Assembly: GCF_030272615.1 (NCBI RefSeq)
Contig: NC_081410.1
Coordinates: forward strand, 128,765,640-128,829,639
DNA: 64,000 nucleotides
Direction: 5' to 3'
Source of the DNA: Cryptomeria japonica
Taxonomy: Eukaryota; Streptophyta; Pinopsida; Cupressales; Cupressaceae
The position numbers and the translations under genes are program-made. Numbering within the stretch: the first letter of the stretch is position 1; each line of letters starts with the position of its first letter. This document shows, piece by piece, positions 11,574 to 22,549 of the stretch. The notes beneath the pieces are model-generated. The model saw only the letters and a list, made by a program, of their open reading frames with translations, searched no databases and was not told the origin of the DNA.

Positions 11574-12033
11574 GGCGGGGGTCCCATGAAGGGGGCTTAA
11601 GCTCTATTTTTAAGGAAGAGGCGATCCCATGAATAATAAAAAAATTGTGCTAGGGGATTATTTGGAATCTCTTCCAAAAAAATAGAAGCTCCTAACTTTT
11701 AGGCCCGCAAATTTGAGCGAGTGAAAAAGAGGTGGGGCTGGAAATTGCCACACCAGCTTAGGGATGGTATCTACCACTTGTCAAACATTTAAGTTTAGTT
11801 TCTATAAAAAAATAGTCTTGAAGGGAAATGAATTATTTTTACTTGTTTTTATTGTGCACATACAAAGATACTATATTCATGAGACCACCAGCTTCCTTAA
11901 ATTTTGGAGCTTAAATTTTTAAGTTGAACTACACTACAAAATTCATGGGACCACCAACTTTAAAATTTTCCTAAAAAATCACAACAGCTTCAGCTCTATT
12001 TTTTAGGAAGCACCCCTCCATGGGACCCCAGCC
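11574..12033. mobile_element. Tourist-like MITE 1 (PIF/Harbinger type), 460 bp
   Basis: The ends are inverted repeats: GGCGGGGGTCCCATG on the left, and CATGGGACCCCAGCC on the right (reverse complement GGCTGGGGTCCCATG, one mismatch). They are flanked by TTA at 11571-11573 and TTA at 12034-12036, the 3-bp target duplication typical of PIF/Harbinger elements. There is no coding sequence. Such elements depend on a transposase supplied elsewhere. Confidence 0.8.
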
Positions 12034-12074
12034 TTAGACTGTAGATGGTTAGAGATTTGGGATTTATCTTCTTA

Positions 12075-12534
12075 GGGCATGTCCCCATGCTACTGCTTAG
12101 CTTATTTTGGCTAGCAGCAGCTGCTCAACTTTTTAAGGAGCAATTTGTTGAGCAGGTAGCCCCATGGATAGTCAAATGGCTACTTATTTTTATGCAATCT
12201 TCTTAAATTATTTTGTAAATAAAATTATTGATAATATTTTTTACAAATAAAATTCATAAGCAAAATTTCAGGCAAGTAAATAGGAGAGCAAAAACATATG
12301 GTGAAGCCATGTGTCTTTTTTTTCAATAAGCAGCCACTGCTTATTTCTAGCGCCCCCCCGCCCCCCCTCATTTCTTGAAAGCTTATTTTCATTTTTTAAG
12401 CAGTTGTTGCTCCACTAAAATAGTGAAAGATTCCAATTTATCCTTTTCCCTTAATTAGAATTTTACATGGGAACACTCTAGCTGCTTAAATTTAAGTAGA
12501 AAATGCTCATAAGTAGCCGCATGGGGACACGGGG
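12075..12534. mobile_element. Tourist-like MITE 2 (PIF/Harbinger type), 460 bp
   Basis: The terminal inverted repeats are GGGCATGTCCCCATG and CATGGGGACACGGGG, flanked by TTA at 12072-12074 and 12535-12537. The element has the same length as MITE 1 and lies only 41 bp from it, but its interior looks different (TACTGCTTAGC... against AAGGGGGCTTAAGC...). It is non-coding. Confidence 0.78.
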
Positions 12535-13119
12535 TTAGAGATTAGAAGTAGTATGAGGAGTTAGATTTGAAAATTGGCAAAGTGTGGTTGCAAGCCGTTC
12601 TATTTCAATTTTTCTTTGCATTTGTAGGATAGCTTAGTTGAAGACAATCTAGATACAAGTAGAAATTAGATGTTTAGTGTGACAAATTTGCTAAAAAGGT
12701 GTCTCATTCAAAGGCGAATCATGTGTTTTAATGCAATTATTCTATTTATTTCAGTTGTTTTCCTTCCTTTGATGTAATGTTCAATGTTTGTTTTATCCAA
12801 TTCAACTTCTTGAATCTACAAAAATCATGTTTGTTTAATGTTAACATGTGTATGCATATGATGATTAGAGTTAATGTCATATGCATTTTACACTTTCTAC
12901 CTCTGAGTTTAGCTTCATTAATTTGTTAAATTGTTAATTTTCATGTTAATGTGTTGAATGATCTAATGCTCTTTGGATTCAATTGATATTGTTGGACTGA
13001 AAGAATACAAGCATTCATCATTTTCTTGTCTTCTCTTTTCTTTTCTCCTCATTTAATTTAGCCTTAGTTTTGGATTTTAGCTTTTGCAAATAAATCAGGT
13101 AATCAAACCATCAAGTCCC

Positions 13120-13284
13120 TTATATAGGTATAGCTATATCAGCCACTGAGTTATCCAATGCCATTGTGACTTGACCATAGAGACGAATCCAAGCTTTTGC
13201 TTGAAAGTCTCTAATGCATATTCTACGTAATGGAAATCCTATATCCTTTATGCTTTTATCATGGATGATTATACGTTGTTTCAT
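13120..13284 (-). other. Unidentified 54-codon minus-strand frame, possible exon remnant
   Basis: The frame reads MKQRIIIHDKSIKDIGFPLR and continues with CIRDFQAKAWIRLYGQ to a stop at 13120-13122. Its balanced amino-acid composition in an AT-rich region is unlike the chance frames nearby. I do not recognise the family, and no splice structure or neighbouring exon could be supported. It may be a fragment of a retroelement protein or a captured exon. Confidence 0.3.
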
Positions 13285-13659
13285 GGCTCCTGATTTGGCT
13301 TAGGGAGGGCTGCAGGCCTCTATCAATGGAATTTTCTTAAGAGTTTCTAAAGCTTTTCAAAAAACTTATTTAATGCATACAAACAAGACACTTCACATAG
13401 CATGCATAGGGTTGAAGAGTCCTCACACCACTATGGAAACATCAAATGCATAAAACACTGCCTTGAAATATCCTTGTTTAGTTCAAACTGAAGTAAGTTT
13501 GATAGTGGGAATTATGCATTTGTGAACAATATGTTTATTTAATTCTTTTTCTTTTGAATATAAAAAATAGTTGTTGTTAGTTTTAACAAATTCATCTTTA
13601 CTATTTTTAAAGTTGTGGATTTGAGAAATCTTTTGTGTTTTGAAATTTGATTAAGTTGT

Positions 13660-14165
13660 GTTTTTCTTTGCATTCGCTTTTGACAAGTCACAATCTCCTT
13701 TATCTTTGCATTCACTTTTGACAAGTTATAGCCCTTTGCAAGTTTTGTATTCACTTTTGATGCACAACTTATTGCAAATTCTGCATTCACTTTTGACGAG
13801 TCACAACCTCTTGCAATTTTGTGTTCACTCTTGACAAGTCACAACTTAGTTCTAAGAGGTTTCCACAATCTATCATATACAAGAGTGTAGTTTCTGGATT
13901 CGATTGTGTGTAAGAATTTTACACACAATCGAATCCAGAAACTACACTCTTGTAAAGTCACAACTTATTTTGCATTCACTTTTGACAAGTCATAACCTCT
14001 TGCAAATTTTCTATTCACTTTCAACAAAGTTGCAACCTCTTGTAATTTTTGCGTTCAGTTTTGACAAGTAACAACTTATTGAATTCACTTTTGACAAGTC
14101 ACAACCTCTTACAATTTTTGTGTTCACTTTTGACAAGTTACAATCTATTGCAAAGTTTGCATTTC
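13660..14165. repeat. Degenerate minisatellite (TTCACTTTTGACAAGTCACAACCTCTTGCAA type)
   Basis: About ten diverged units of roughly 40-60 bp share TTCACTTTTGACAAGT and CTTGCAA. Unit length varies and the array is interrupted by the perfect hairpin at 13878-13954. No coding potential is supported. Confidence 0.8.
13878..13954. repeat. Perfect inverted repeat: 36-bp arms, 5-nt loop
   Basis: The left arm (13878-13913, TACAAGAGTGTAGTTTCTGG...) is matched base for base by the reverse complement in 13919-13954, with GAATT as the loop. The hairpin sits inside a decayed minisatellite whose units differ from each other, so a perfect 36-bp stem there is striking. Possible causes are a recent template-switch replication error or an assembly/read chimera. 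Confidence 0.93.
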
Positions 14166-14338
14166 TAAAACAAATATTTTGTCATTTTTCACCCTTTTGC
14201 CTCTTATAGAGAACCCTGCATAGCATTAGACCAACTTTGTATTTTTCACAAAAATTGGTCATAATGCAAGTAATATGCTAATGGCTAAAACCCATCGATT
14301 TAAAAATTTGAAATCTGAGAAAAATTTAAATTTAATTA

Positions 14339-15811
14339 TGTAGACGTATAAAAATGACCATATTCCTAAATGAATATTTTATGTTCATTTCTCTATTTGA
14401 TTAAATCCAATTTAATTAAATTATCCACATTCTTCTATTTTATTAAATAAATTACTCAATTTATTTAAATAAAATTCACTATATCCATTTAATGAATAAA
14501 TCATTTTATTCAATTAAAACCCCCCTATCCACTTTTAATTAAATTCAAATTTAATTAAATAGTTATCCCAAATTGAATAAATCAAATTTATTTAATTATA
14601 ACCAAATTGAATGAAAACCATTTAATTCAATTAAATCCTATTATCCCTCCATCCACTTGCAAAATCCCAAACCCCTTTCTAATCCCTTCTAGAATCTTCT
14701 AATCGCTTCTAATTAACCTAACCCTCCCCTAAACTTTGTCACATCCCTAAGCAAAGGGAAGTCACTTCTCCAAAACCTTAAAGTCTTTGATAACCTTTGA
14801 AGGTTTTCAACCTTCAACCACTAAAACCCTTAAAGTCTTTGAAAACCATTAAAGGCTTCCAATCTTCAACCACTTAATCCCCAAAGTCTCCAATAACCAT
14901 TAATGGTTAATTCAAACCCTCCCACATGGTTAAAACATTTGTTTTGACTCAACCTCTATCCAACCCAAGGGTCTCATCAGGCCTTTAATGCTTTGACCAT
15001 GATTATCTCTTAATCATTTGCACAAAGGTTTATCCTTGGATTAACTCTTAATCCAGTGGGTAAGCCTAACTTAGACTTGACCCTTAGCCTTTAGATAACC
15101 ATGAGGTTTTCTCAAGCCTTTAATGCCTCCAACCTCTTCTCTCAACCCAATCCTATGTTGACACTTGTCACCATTTTATTGGTGCCAATTGTGCACATGG
15201 ATCCCCAACTTTCAAACTTGGCCCTTGATTAAACCATTCAATCTTGACCATCCATTGCCCTGTTTGTGCTATAAATAGAGCTCTCATTCCTCCATTTTTA
15301 ACAATCATCTTTCAAAATTGAAGCATTACATTTATGCTCAAATTCTTTCAAGCTTTCTTATCATTTTTTATGCTCATCATTTAGCCTCTTTTAGATCAGG
15401 AATTAGACTAAATATGCATATTAGAGTACTTTCTTTATCATTTTAGTTCAATCATAGATTAAATATAGTATGCTAGGATAGTATTCATACTAACCTCGTC
15501 ATCTTATCATCTAGTGTATTGCATTTTAGAATCATACATAGCTTATAACACATCTCATACTAAAAAATCTATCAAAGCATCTCTCGTTCTCACATTTGCC
15601 ATCCCTAAACCATTTTGCTCAGTGATCTGAGAGCAAAAACATTGGTTTGAGGGACATTGTGAGATAGAGAACCATGGGACCCTCCTTGGGAAGCTGAGTA
15701 ACACTACGTTACTCCATAGCTTGCACCAAGAAGTCCTGTGTGTGTGTGTGGACTAGTATTTAACTAAATTTTCACATATTTAGTTTTATCAGCCCACTTT
15801 TCCCGCATACA
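14339..15811 (+). mobile_element. Solo LTR with 5-bp target duplication, 1473 bp
   Basis: The sequence starts TGTAGACG and ends GCATACA (TG...CA, with TGTA/TACA inverted ends). It is flanked by AATTA at 14334-14338 and AATTA at 15812-15816. An internal promoter-like TATA box lies at about 15270. No primer-binding site or coding region follows, so this is the remnant left after recombination between the two LTRs of a full element. Superfamily is uncertain; overall character (length, CCCGCATACA end) suggests Gypsy, but this is inference. Confidence 0.8.
15269..15278 (+). promoter_or_regulatory. TATA box of the solo LTR
   Basis: CTATAAATAG is a near-ideal plant TATA box. It sits inside the LTR about 540 bp before its 3' end, in the expected orientation. 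It could still start transcripts running into 15.8 kb and beyond; no activity can be read from the sequence. Confidence 0.55.
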
Positions 15812-15840
15812 AATTATTTCTGCAATTAATTGTCAAAAAA

Positions 15841-16040
15841 TTAGTGTGTTGGTTAAGTGGTGGTGATGTTATTGTGGCCACCAAGGTTCAAACCCCCACT
15901 GGGCCATTGTGATCGCAAGCTTATGCCTATGTTGATCCAATGTGCTCATGGGTTTGAACCTTATAGCTTTGATGAACGGGAATGAGGTCTCTCATTTGTG
16001 ACCTCACCAGTTCATAGCTCTGAATCAAAAGCCTTTCACA
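15841..16040 (+). mobile_element. tRNA-derived SINE (copy 3, 3'-truncated or tail-less)
   Basis: The head TTAGTGTGTTGGTTAAGTGG matches copy 1. A B-box-like AAGGTTCAAACCCCCACTGG follows, and the body carries GGGTTTGAACC and GTGACCTCACCAGTTCATAG as in the other copies. It starts 29 bp after the end of the solo LTR. No A-rich tail or target duplication was found, so the 3' end is approximate. Confidence 0.72.
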
Positions 16041-16280
16041 TTATTTCATAATTATAATTATTTCACCATATAAAATTGAAGAGTCCTTGATAATGAAACC
16101 CTAAATGACATATAAAGAACGATACAAAATTGACATCCTTTACCTTCCCAATATATAATTTAGAAAATTACCCTTTCATAATCTCCATTTTTTATTTCCT
16201 CCTAATCCACCATTAGAGTTGAACAACCTAGCTTTCACTAACTCGCTTACCCACCTTGATCTAAGAAGCATGTCATTAAT

Positions 16281-16368
16281 CAATGCAAGCATGCTTTATA
16301 CATGTTTATCAGCCCTGTCAAACTCAATGCAAGCATGCTTTATACATGTTTATCAGCCCTATCACACT
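16281..16368. repeat. 44-bp tandem duplication
   Basis: CAATGCAAGCATGCTTTATA and the following bases occur at 16281 and 16325 with few differences. No function is evident. Confidence 0.85.
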
Positions 16369-16899
16369 GCTCCAAAATGCTTTGCACATATAATATAAAA
16401 TATATTCCACAAAACAGTAGTCTAATATTTTCCACAAGTGCGAGGAATACCTTCTGTCCGCCACCAATACAAGCCATCTATAAAGAAAATTTAGAGAATA
16501 AACTTCCCATCATTATTATGCTGATCTAAGCATGAAACGCTGTATCTTATGTAAGCATTGAGATGCTTGAGTTTTGTACTTTTCTCTGGTAAAGTAGCTC
16601 ATTATCTTGAAACTTTTTATACCACTGCTTTTAGACGATGTGATAGAAAAGCTATTATGGTTCAGACATTTAAAAGTTTGAAAAGAAATGAAATTAATGG
16701 GTGCCCATTTTTCTTGTATCACCAAATGATATTTCTGTGCTCTGCAAAAGAGATAAATCAACTCTAAAGTGCGCTGGTTTCTGCCTCATTTCTCATTGTA
16801 AATTAGGTTCACCATAAATCAACTGTATATCATGGATTGTTTTATTATTTGATATAAGAGTACGAGTTTTAGGTTGAAATTTTTGCAGTTGAAGTCGAG

Positions 16900-18366
16900 G
16901 AGTATTCATTCCACTAAAATTATTGGAATCAAGACGCTATTCCTGTCTTTTATGGTATCAGGTTCTTATTTTGGACTTATTTTGTGGTGAGTATTCATTC
17001 CACTAAAATTATCTGGTTCAATATACTGTCCCCATTCCTTATGGTATCACAGTCTTATGCTGAAGAAGACTTGATCCTTAATGACTTTTGCACTTATTTT
17101 GTGCTTAGTATTTGTTCCACTTAAATTATCCGAGTCAAGATACTGCTCTCGTTCCTTATGATATCAGGGTCTTACGCTCAAGAAGACTTGATCTCTGAAT
17201 GACTTTTGGACTTACTTTGTGCTCGGTAATCATTCCACTAAAATTATCTAGGTCAAGATACTGCCCTCGTCCCTTATGGTATCAAAGTGTTACATTGAAG
17301 AAGACTTGATCCCTAATGACTTTTGCACTTTTTTTGTGCTTAGTATATCTAAGTCAAAATACTACCCTCGTTCCTTACAATATCAGAGTCTTACGCTCAA
17401 GAAGACTTGATCCCTAGTGACTTTTGGACTTATTTTGTGGTTATTATTCATTCCACTAAAATTATCTGTGTCAAGATATTGCCCTCGTCCCTTTTGGTAT
17501 CAAAGTCTTACACTCAATAAGACCTGATGGCTTTTGGACTTATTTTGTGCTCAGTATACATTCCACTAAAATTATTTGGGTCAAGACATTGCCCTCATCC
17601 CTTATGGTATCGAAGTCTTACGCTCGAGAAGACTTGATCCTTGGTGACTTTCGAGTTATTTTGTGCTCAGTATCCATTCCACTAAAATTATCTAGGTCAA
17701 GATATTGCCCTCATCCCTTATGGTGTCAGAGTCTTACACTCAAGAAGACTTGATCCCTAATGACTTTTGGACTTATTTTGTGCTCAACATTCATTCTACT
17801 AAAATTATCTGGGTCAAGATACTACCCTCATCCCTTATGGTATTACAATCTTGCGTTGGACAAGACTTGATCCCTGATGACTTTTGCACTTTTTTCGTGC
17901 TCAGTATTCGTACTACTAAAATTATCCGAGTCAAGATGTTGCCCTCATTCCTTATGGTATCAGAGTCTTATGATCAAGAATACTTGATCCTTGATGACTT
18001 CTGAACTTATTTTGTCATCAATATTCACTCCACTAAAATTATCTAGGTCAAGATATTGCCCTCACCCCTTATGGTATCAGAGTCTTATTCTCAAGTAGAC
18101 TTGATTTCTGATGGCTTTTGCACTTATTTTGTGTTCAATATTCATTCCATTAAAATTATCCAGGTCAAGATATTGCCCTCATCCCTTATGGTATCAAAGT
18201 CTTATGCTCTAGAAGACTTGATCCCTAAAGACTTTTGAACTTATTTTGTGCTCAATATTCATTCCACTAAAATTATTTGGTTCAAGATATTGCCCCCATC
18301 TATTATGGTATCAAAATCTTGTGTTCAAGAAGATTTGATCTCTAATGACTTTTGAACTTATTTTGA
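16900..18366. repeat. Minisatellite of ~110-bp units, about 13 copies
   Basis: Units share ATTCATTCCACTAAAATTAT, then TCAAGATATTGCCCTC, then CTTATGGTATCAGAGTCTTA, then CAAGAAGACTTGATCCCT and ACTTTTGGACTTATTTTGTG. Unit starts lie near 16907, 16990, 17112, 17230, 17449, 17559, 17673, 17788, 17906, 18021, 18139 and 18257, with one shortened unit near 17340. The 60-99-codon frames that cross it are repeat artefacts. The AAGACTTGAT and CTCATCCCTTAT segments resemble the dispersed repeat at 22186-22290, so the array may derive from that family. Confidence 0.9.
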
Positions 18367-18780
18367 TTGAATACAATGACTATCATTAAAATCTACATAA
18401 AAATTGTTCAAAAAACTGAACTCGATTTGATTAATTTTTTATTTATTTTAAATTAAATTGATTCTCAAATTACTAATTCTTGAAAACAATGGAAATTCTT
18501 TATTAATAATTCCTCTATTCTAAATTTTATTTAAGTTGTCATTAATATGTCCTTGAATTATTTTTAGTTCTTCTGGATTTGACCATGTAGCTTTTTGATG
18601 TTGCCAAATCTAAAAGAACTAAAAACTTATCACTATGGACTGTGGAAGTTTCATGAATGTAATGTCCTTGAATTATTTAAGCAATTCAATCTTCACTCAT
18701 CTAATCTTTTTAGGTCTTGCAATTTATGTTCTCTATACGTATCATCAGTAATGATTTTGCTTAGGTTTACATGAAATGAA

Positions 18781-19710
18781 GGAATATCTATTTTTCAAAG
18801 ATATAATGATTTCAGTATCATAAAGTAATAATGAATAAGGTGTAATTTTATTGGAGTGTGAATCTTATTATGATAGTTTTATAGGTCGCATATGTCAATT
18901 TGTTTAATGTTTATTGATATTATTTAAATCATTTTTTATTTTATTTTTTTTTGTATTTATTGATATTATTATCAATATTTTTTTAATGGCTGTATTATTT
19001 GCTTTTAATAATTTATTTATTTCTTTGTTCTTAATAGGCATTCTATTATCAGTTATTATTGTGGATGACAAATTCAATTGATAAATGAGATTATTTATAA
19101 TAAAAGTTCACATGTCAATTATTATAATTGATTTTAAGGGTATTGTTTTAATTAGATAGATATAATGATAAATATGTCTATTAAAAGAGACAAGCTTACC
19201 TATTAAATCTAATATCCATGTGGAAAATGGTTAGGAAGAGATAAAAGGAATATCTATTTTTCAAAAATATAATGATTTAAGTATCATAAAGTAATAATGA
19301 ATAAGGTGTAATTTTATCGGAGTGTGGATCTTATTATGATAGTTTGATAATGTAGGGATAGGTCTCATATGTCAATTTGTTTAATGTTTATTGATATTAT
19401 TATTTGCTTTCTTTTTTTTTTTGTATGAATTGCTTTTAATAATTTATTTATTTATTTGTTCTTAATAGGCATTCTATTATCAGTTATTATTGCGGATGGT
19501 AAATTCAATTGATAAATGAGATTATTTATAATAAAAGTTCACATGTCAATTATTATAATTGATTTTAAGGGTATTGTTTTAATTCAATTTGTATAATTTA
19601 ATTAGATAGATATAATGATAAATATATGTCTATTAAAAGAGACAAGCTTACCTATTAAATCTAATATTCATGTGGAAAATGGTTAGGATGAGATGAAAGG
19701 ATAGACCTAT
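18781..19710. repeat. Tandem duplication of about 460 bp, AT-rich
   Basis: The two copies begin GGAATATCTATTTTTCAAAG at 18781 and GGAATATCTATTTTTCAAAA at 19247. They stay alignable to GGTTAGGAAG (19229) and GGTTAGGATG (19681). They differ by substitutions and indels, so the event is not very recent. No gene is inside. Confidence 0.88.
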
Positions 19711-22006
19711 AGGACGTTGTATATTTGAGGAACCTATGTTTGACATGTTGCACATTTCTAAACAAAGTTATGAATCATTTTTTATTTTCCTCTAATAATA
19801 ACTCATGTGTAAATAATTTTAAACTAAATTTTCTACTTGTGTTGCCTCCACATATAAGCAACTAACCATTATAACCTCACTAATAAATAACTTCTTCAAT
19901 GAGAAAATATTCATTAGTGGATTTATGAATTAACACACATGCATTTTTAGAAGAATCATTTACGAAATTTCTTGTCTTAAGATAATTAAAAATGTCCTTC
20001 AACATTTTTTCCTCAATCGTAGTGGCAAATATCAATTCAAAAATATCTTATATGGTAAGTTTTTGTAATCTACAACTAGTAATGTAAATCATAAAGGTCA
20101 TCATCATGCATGCTCATTAAGAATGCAACATTAAAGTCACAACATGGATATTTCTTTGTCCATTCAAGGAATAGCAACAATTATATGAGGCAAAAGAATG
20201 GACTAACTACATACCCGACTCGTGATATTGGATCAACTTTATATATTTGGTTTTATAATCCTCTATAATTTGACTAGTTGTGAGTTGTGAATCCTCATGA
20301 ATATCTATAGATTGAACCTTCAAGTTCAATGTTCATAGTCAAGAATAGTATTAGTGCATCACAAATAAGTCAATGTGATAAAGGAATCAATTATTTTGTG
20401 GGTGAAATCAATATCACTTTGGATTTTGAGCCAATTTTACATCTATATCCATTAAAAAATATATAATGTATTAATAAAAATAAAAGTAGAAGATCAAGCA
20501 ACTACTAATTGATCTACCATCACTTAACCTTTAATATAATTTTGACTACTACATTAAGGTCAAATTTGAGTTTTCTCAAGACAATAAGATGATGTTGAAG
20601 CTAGAATCCACACAAGAGAAAAGGGCTCATGGTTAGTTTTTCACCTCTAAACATAAGATATAAGGGGCATCATGGAAAAGAGGGTGATGCTTAATAAACA
20701 CCATAAACAAAGGACAATTAGGAGAGAAGAAAGATGGCATAAAATCTAAAGAATGAAAAATCAAAGGTCAATGAGGTAGTCATAAGAAAATTTGGTAGCA
20801 TATTTGAATTTGAGCTAAATTTGAAGTAGGTTGCATTCAATGCAATAGGTACAAAGGAAATTTATAGAATTAGGACTTTTTTTTGGCTAGATCTAAAAGA
20901 GAGATTTTTCATTTTCATACATCTCAAAGACATGTTTGTTCTAATCTAATGTCTTATATTGGTTTAAAATTATTAATAATTTTTTTGTATTTTTTATAAA
21001 TTATTTTTAACTTGTTGATTTTGTTGTGTAAATAATTAAGTCACGTCATTAATGATCAATAATTCTCAAAGTTTATTTATTTATTGGTATATATTAATAG
21101 ATAATAAATAGTATTAGTACTTTGAGGCCATGGCATCCTTTTCCTATATAATGCAATTCAATACTCAAATCAATAGTTTCTTAAAGTTATCCTTTAATTT
21201 AGCATCTTGGGTTTTCTTAATAAGTATTTAACTAGTTAAGTAATGTTTATTGAAAATATATATTTGATTTTTCATCTTAATTATGAAATTCTTGGGAGAT
21301 TTCAATTCTATATCACCAAATTTTATAAAAAACTATCATATACATTTATATATGTGTATAATAGTCACTAATTCTACACTTTAAAGTTCATGTTCGATTT
21401 TTTTTCAAAAGAATTATGTTTCTAATTTGTGATTCATTGTTACATCACTTCTAACCATTATACAATAGGTTTTTTTATAAGAAAACACTTTTAACTCTAC
21501 TTATAAACTTTTATCCGCTAATCTTCATTCACATCTAAAAATGTTTATTAAAAAAAGGTTTTACCAACATATAGTTTTTAAACCATGCAATGTCTTGTAA
21601 ATCACCTTTGTTTCACAATTCTTATGAATATAGAATCAAGTTGACCAAAATTCACTCATGTAATTACATTCAGTAGGTGAAGTCTTTCACTTTATACTCA
21701 ATTCACCATGACTTTAAAGGAGAGTAATTTCTCTTGTCACATTTATGGAAGTGCATCTTAGTAGGTGGAAAGAACAATTTAAATTAGTATGTGTTTGTGG
21801 CCTCAATAACATTTTAACAATATTGTCAAAATAATAATAATAATAATAAGCACTTGTTGAAGAATCTAGAAACTAAAATTATGTAAAAAATGTCATAAAA
21901 ATTCATAATATAAAATTATTTATAGTTAATATTTTTATTTTAAATAATACAAAAGAAAATTTTATTAAAAAAACATAAATCTTTGTGAACATTTGTCCCT
22001 TTTTTG
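19711..22006. other. 2.3 kb AT-rich intergenic DNA
   Basis: I see no coding frame, element boundary or RNA gene. A short ATA/TAA microsatellite lies near 21828-21850. Confidence 0.5.
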
Positions 22007-22290
22007 ATAGCGGTGGATTAGACTTTCGAGCACGACAGCTCAACAAGGGTACAAAACCCGTGAGCCACTAGCACAACGAGGACCTTCACGAAGTAGTTTC
22101 TGCCATCCAATATGGGAGCACCTAGCCCAGCGAGGGCCTTCACGAAGTAGTTTTTGTCACCCAATATGGGAGCACGAGCCTATAGACTGAAACCATCCCA
22201 GCAAATTCACTTGAGACATGATCCCGACCTCATCCCTTATCATGTTGGAGCCTTTGCATTCAGCAAGACTTGATTTCTGGTAGGCTCATT
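22007..22290 (-). repeat. Dispersed repeat (same family as the 104-bp units), minus strand
   Basis: Read on the - strand, this stretch contains ATAAGGGATGAGGTCGGGAT and CATGTCTCAAGTGAATTTGC, then GGTTTCAGTCTATAGGCTCG and TGCTCCCATATTGGGTGACA. These match the units arrayed at 25.5, 29.2 and 33.2 kb. A ~54-bp segment (GAGGACCTTCACGAAGTAGT / GAGGGCCTTCACGAAGTAGT) is duplicated within it. It ends about 260 bp upstream of the AAE start codon, so it borders or forms part of that gene's promoter region. Confidence 0.7.
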
Positions 22291-22460
22291 TAGAACCATT
22301 CAACTTCACCATAGACAAGGGCCCATTGACAACATTTATCCGTAATTCTTTTGTAAAAATAAAGTCTGCAACAAATCTAGTCACTCACATTTATAAAATC
22401 ATAGTTAAATTATAGAATTATAGAACAATGGAGTATGCTACATAAACCTAGACCCTACCC

Positions 22461-22467
22461 TATTTAT
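22461..22467 (+). promoter_or_regulatory. Weak TATA-like element upstream of the AAE gene
   Basis: TATTTAT lies about 80 bp before the start codon at 22550, a plausible TATA position if the 5' UTR is short. It is a poor match in an AT-rich region, so this is only a candidate. Confidence 0.22.
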
Positions 22468-22549
22468 TTCTAACATTTTTAGTACGGTATTACCAGTTTG
22501 AGCAGAGTAAGAGAATTGAATCACTCTGAAACTTCCTGTGGAGAAAACA

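Noticed and set aside
13878-13954. MicroRNA precursor interpretation of the perfect hairpin
   Set aside because: A 5-nt loop and a flawless 36-bp stem are not typical of plant miRNA precursors; it sits in a minisatellite. Small-RNA data would be needed.
17547-18238. Three + strand frames (60-99 codons) in the minisatellite
   Set aside because: They repeat the same residues because of the ~110-bp units and switch frames between units.
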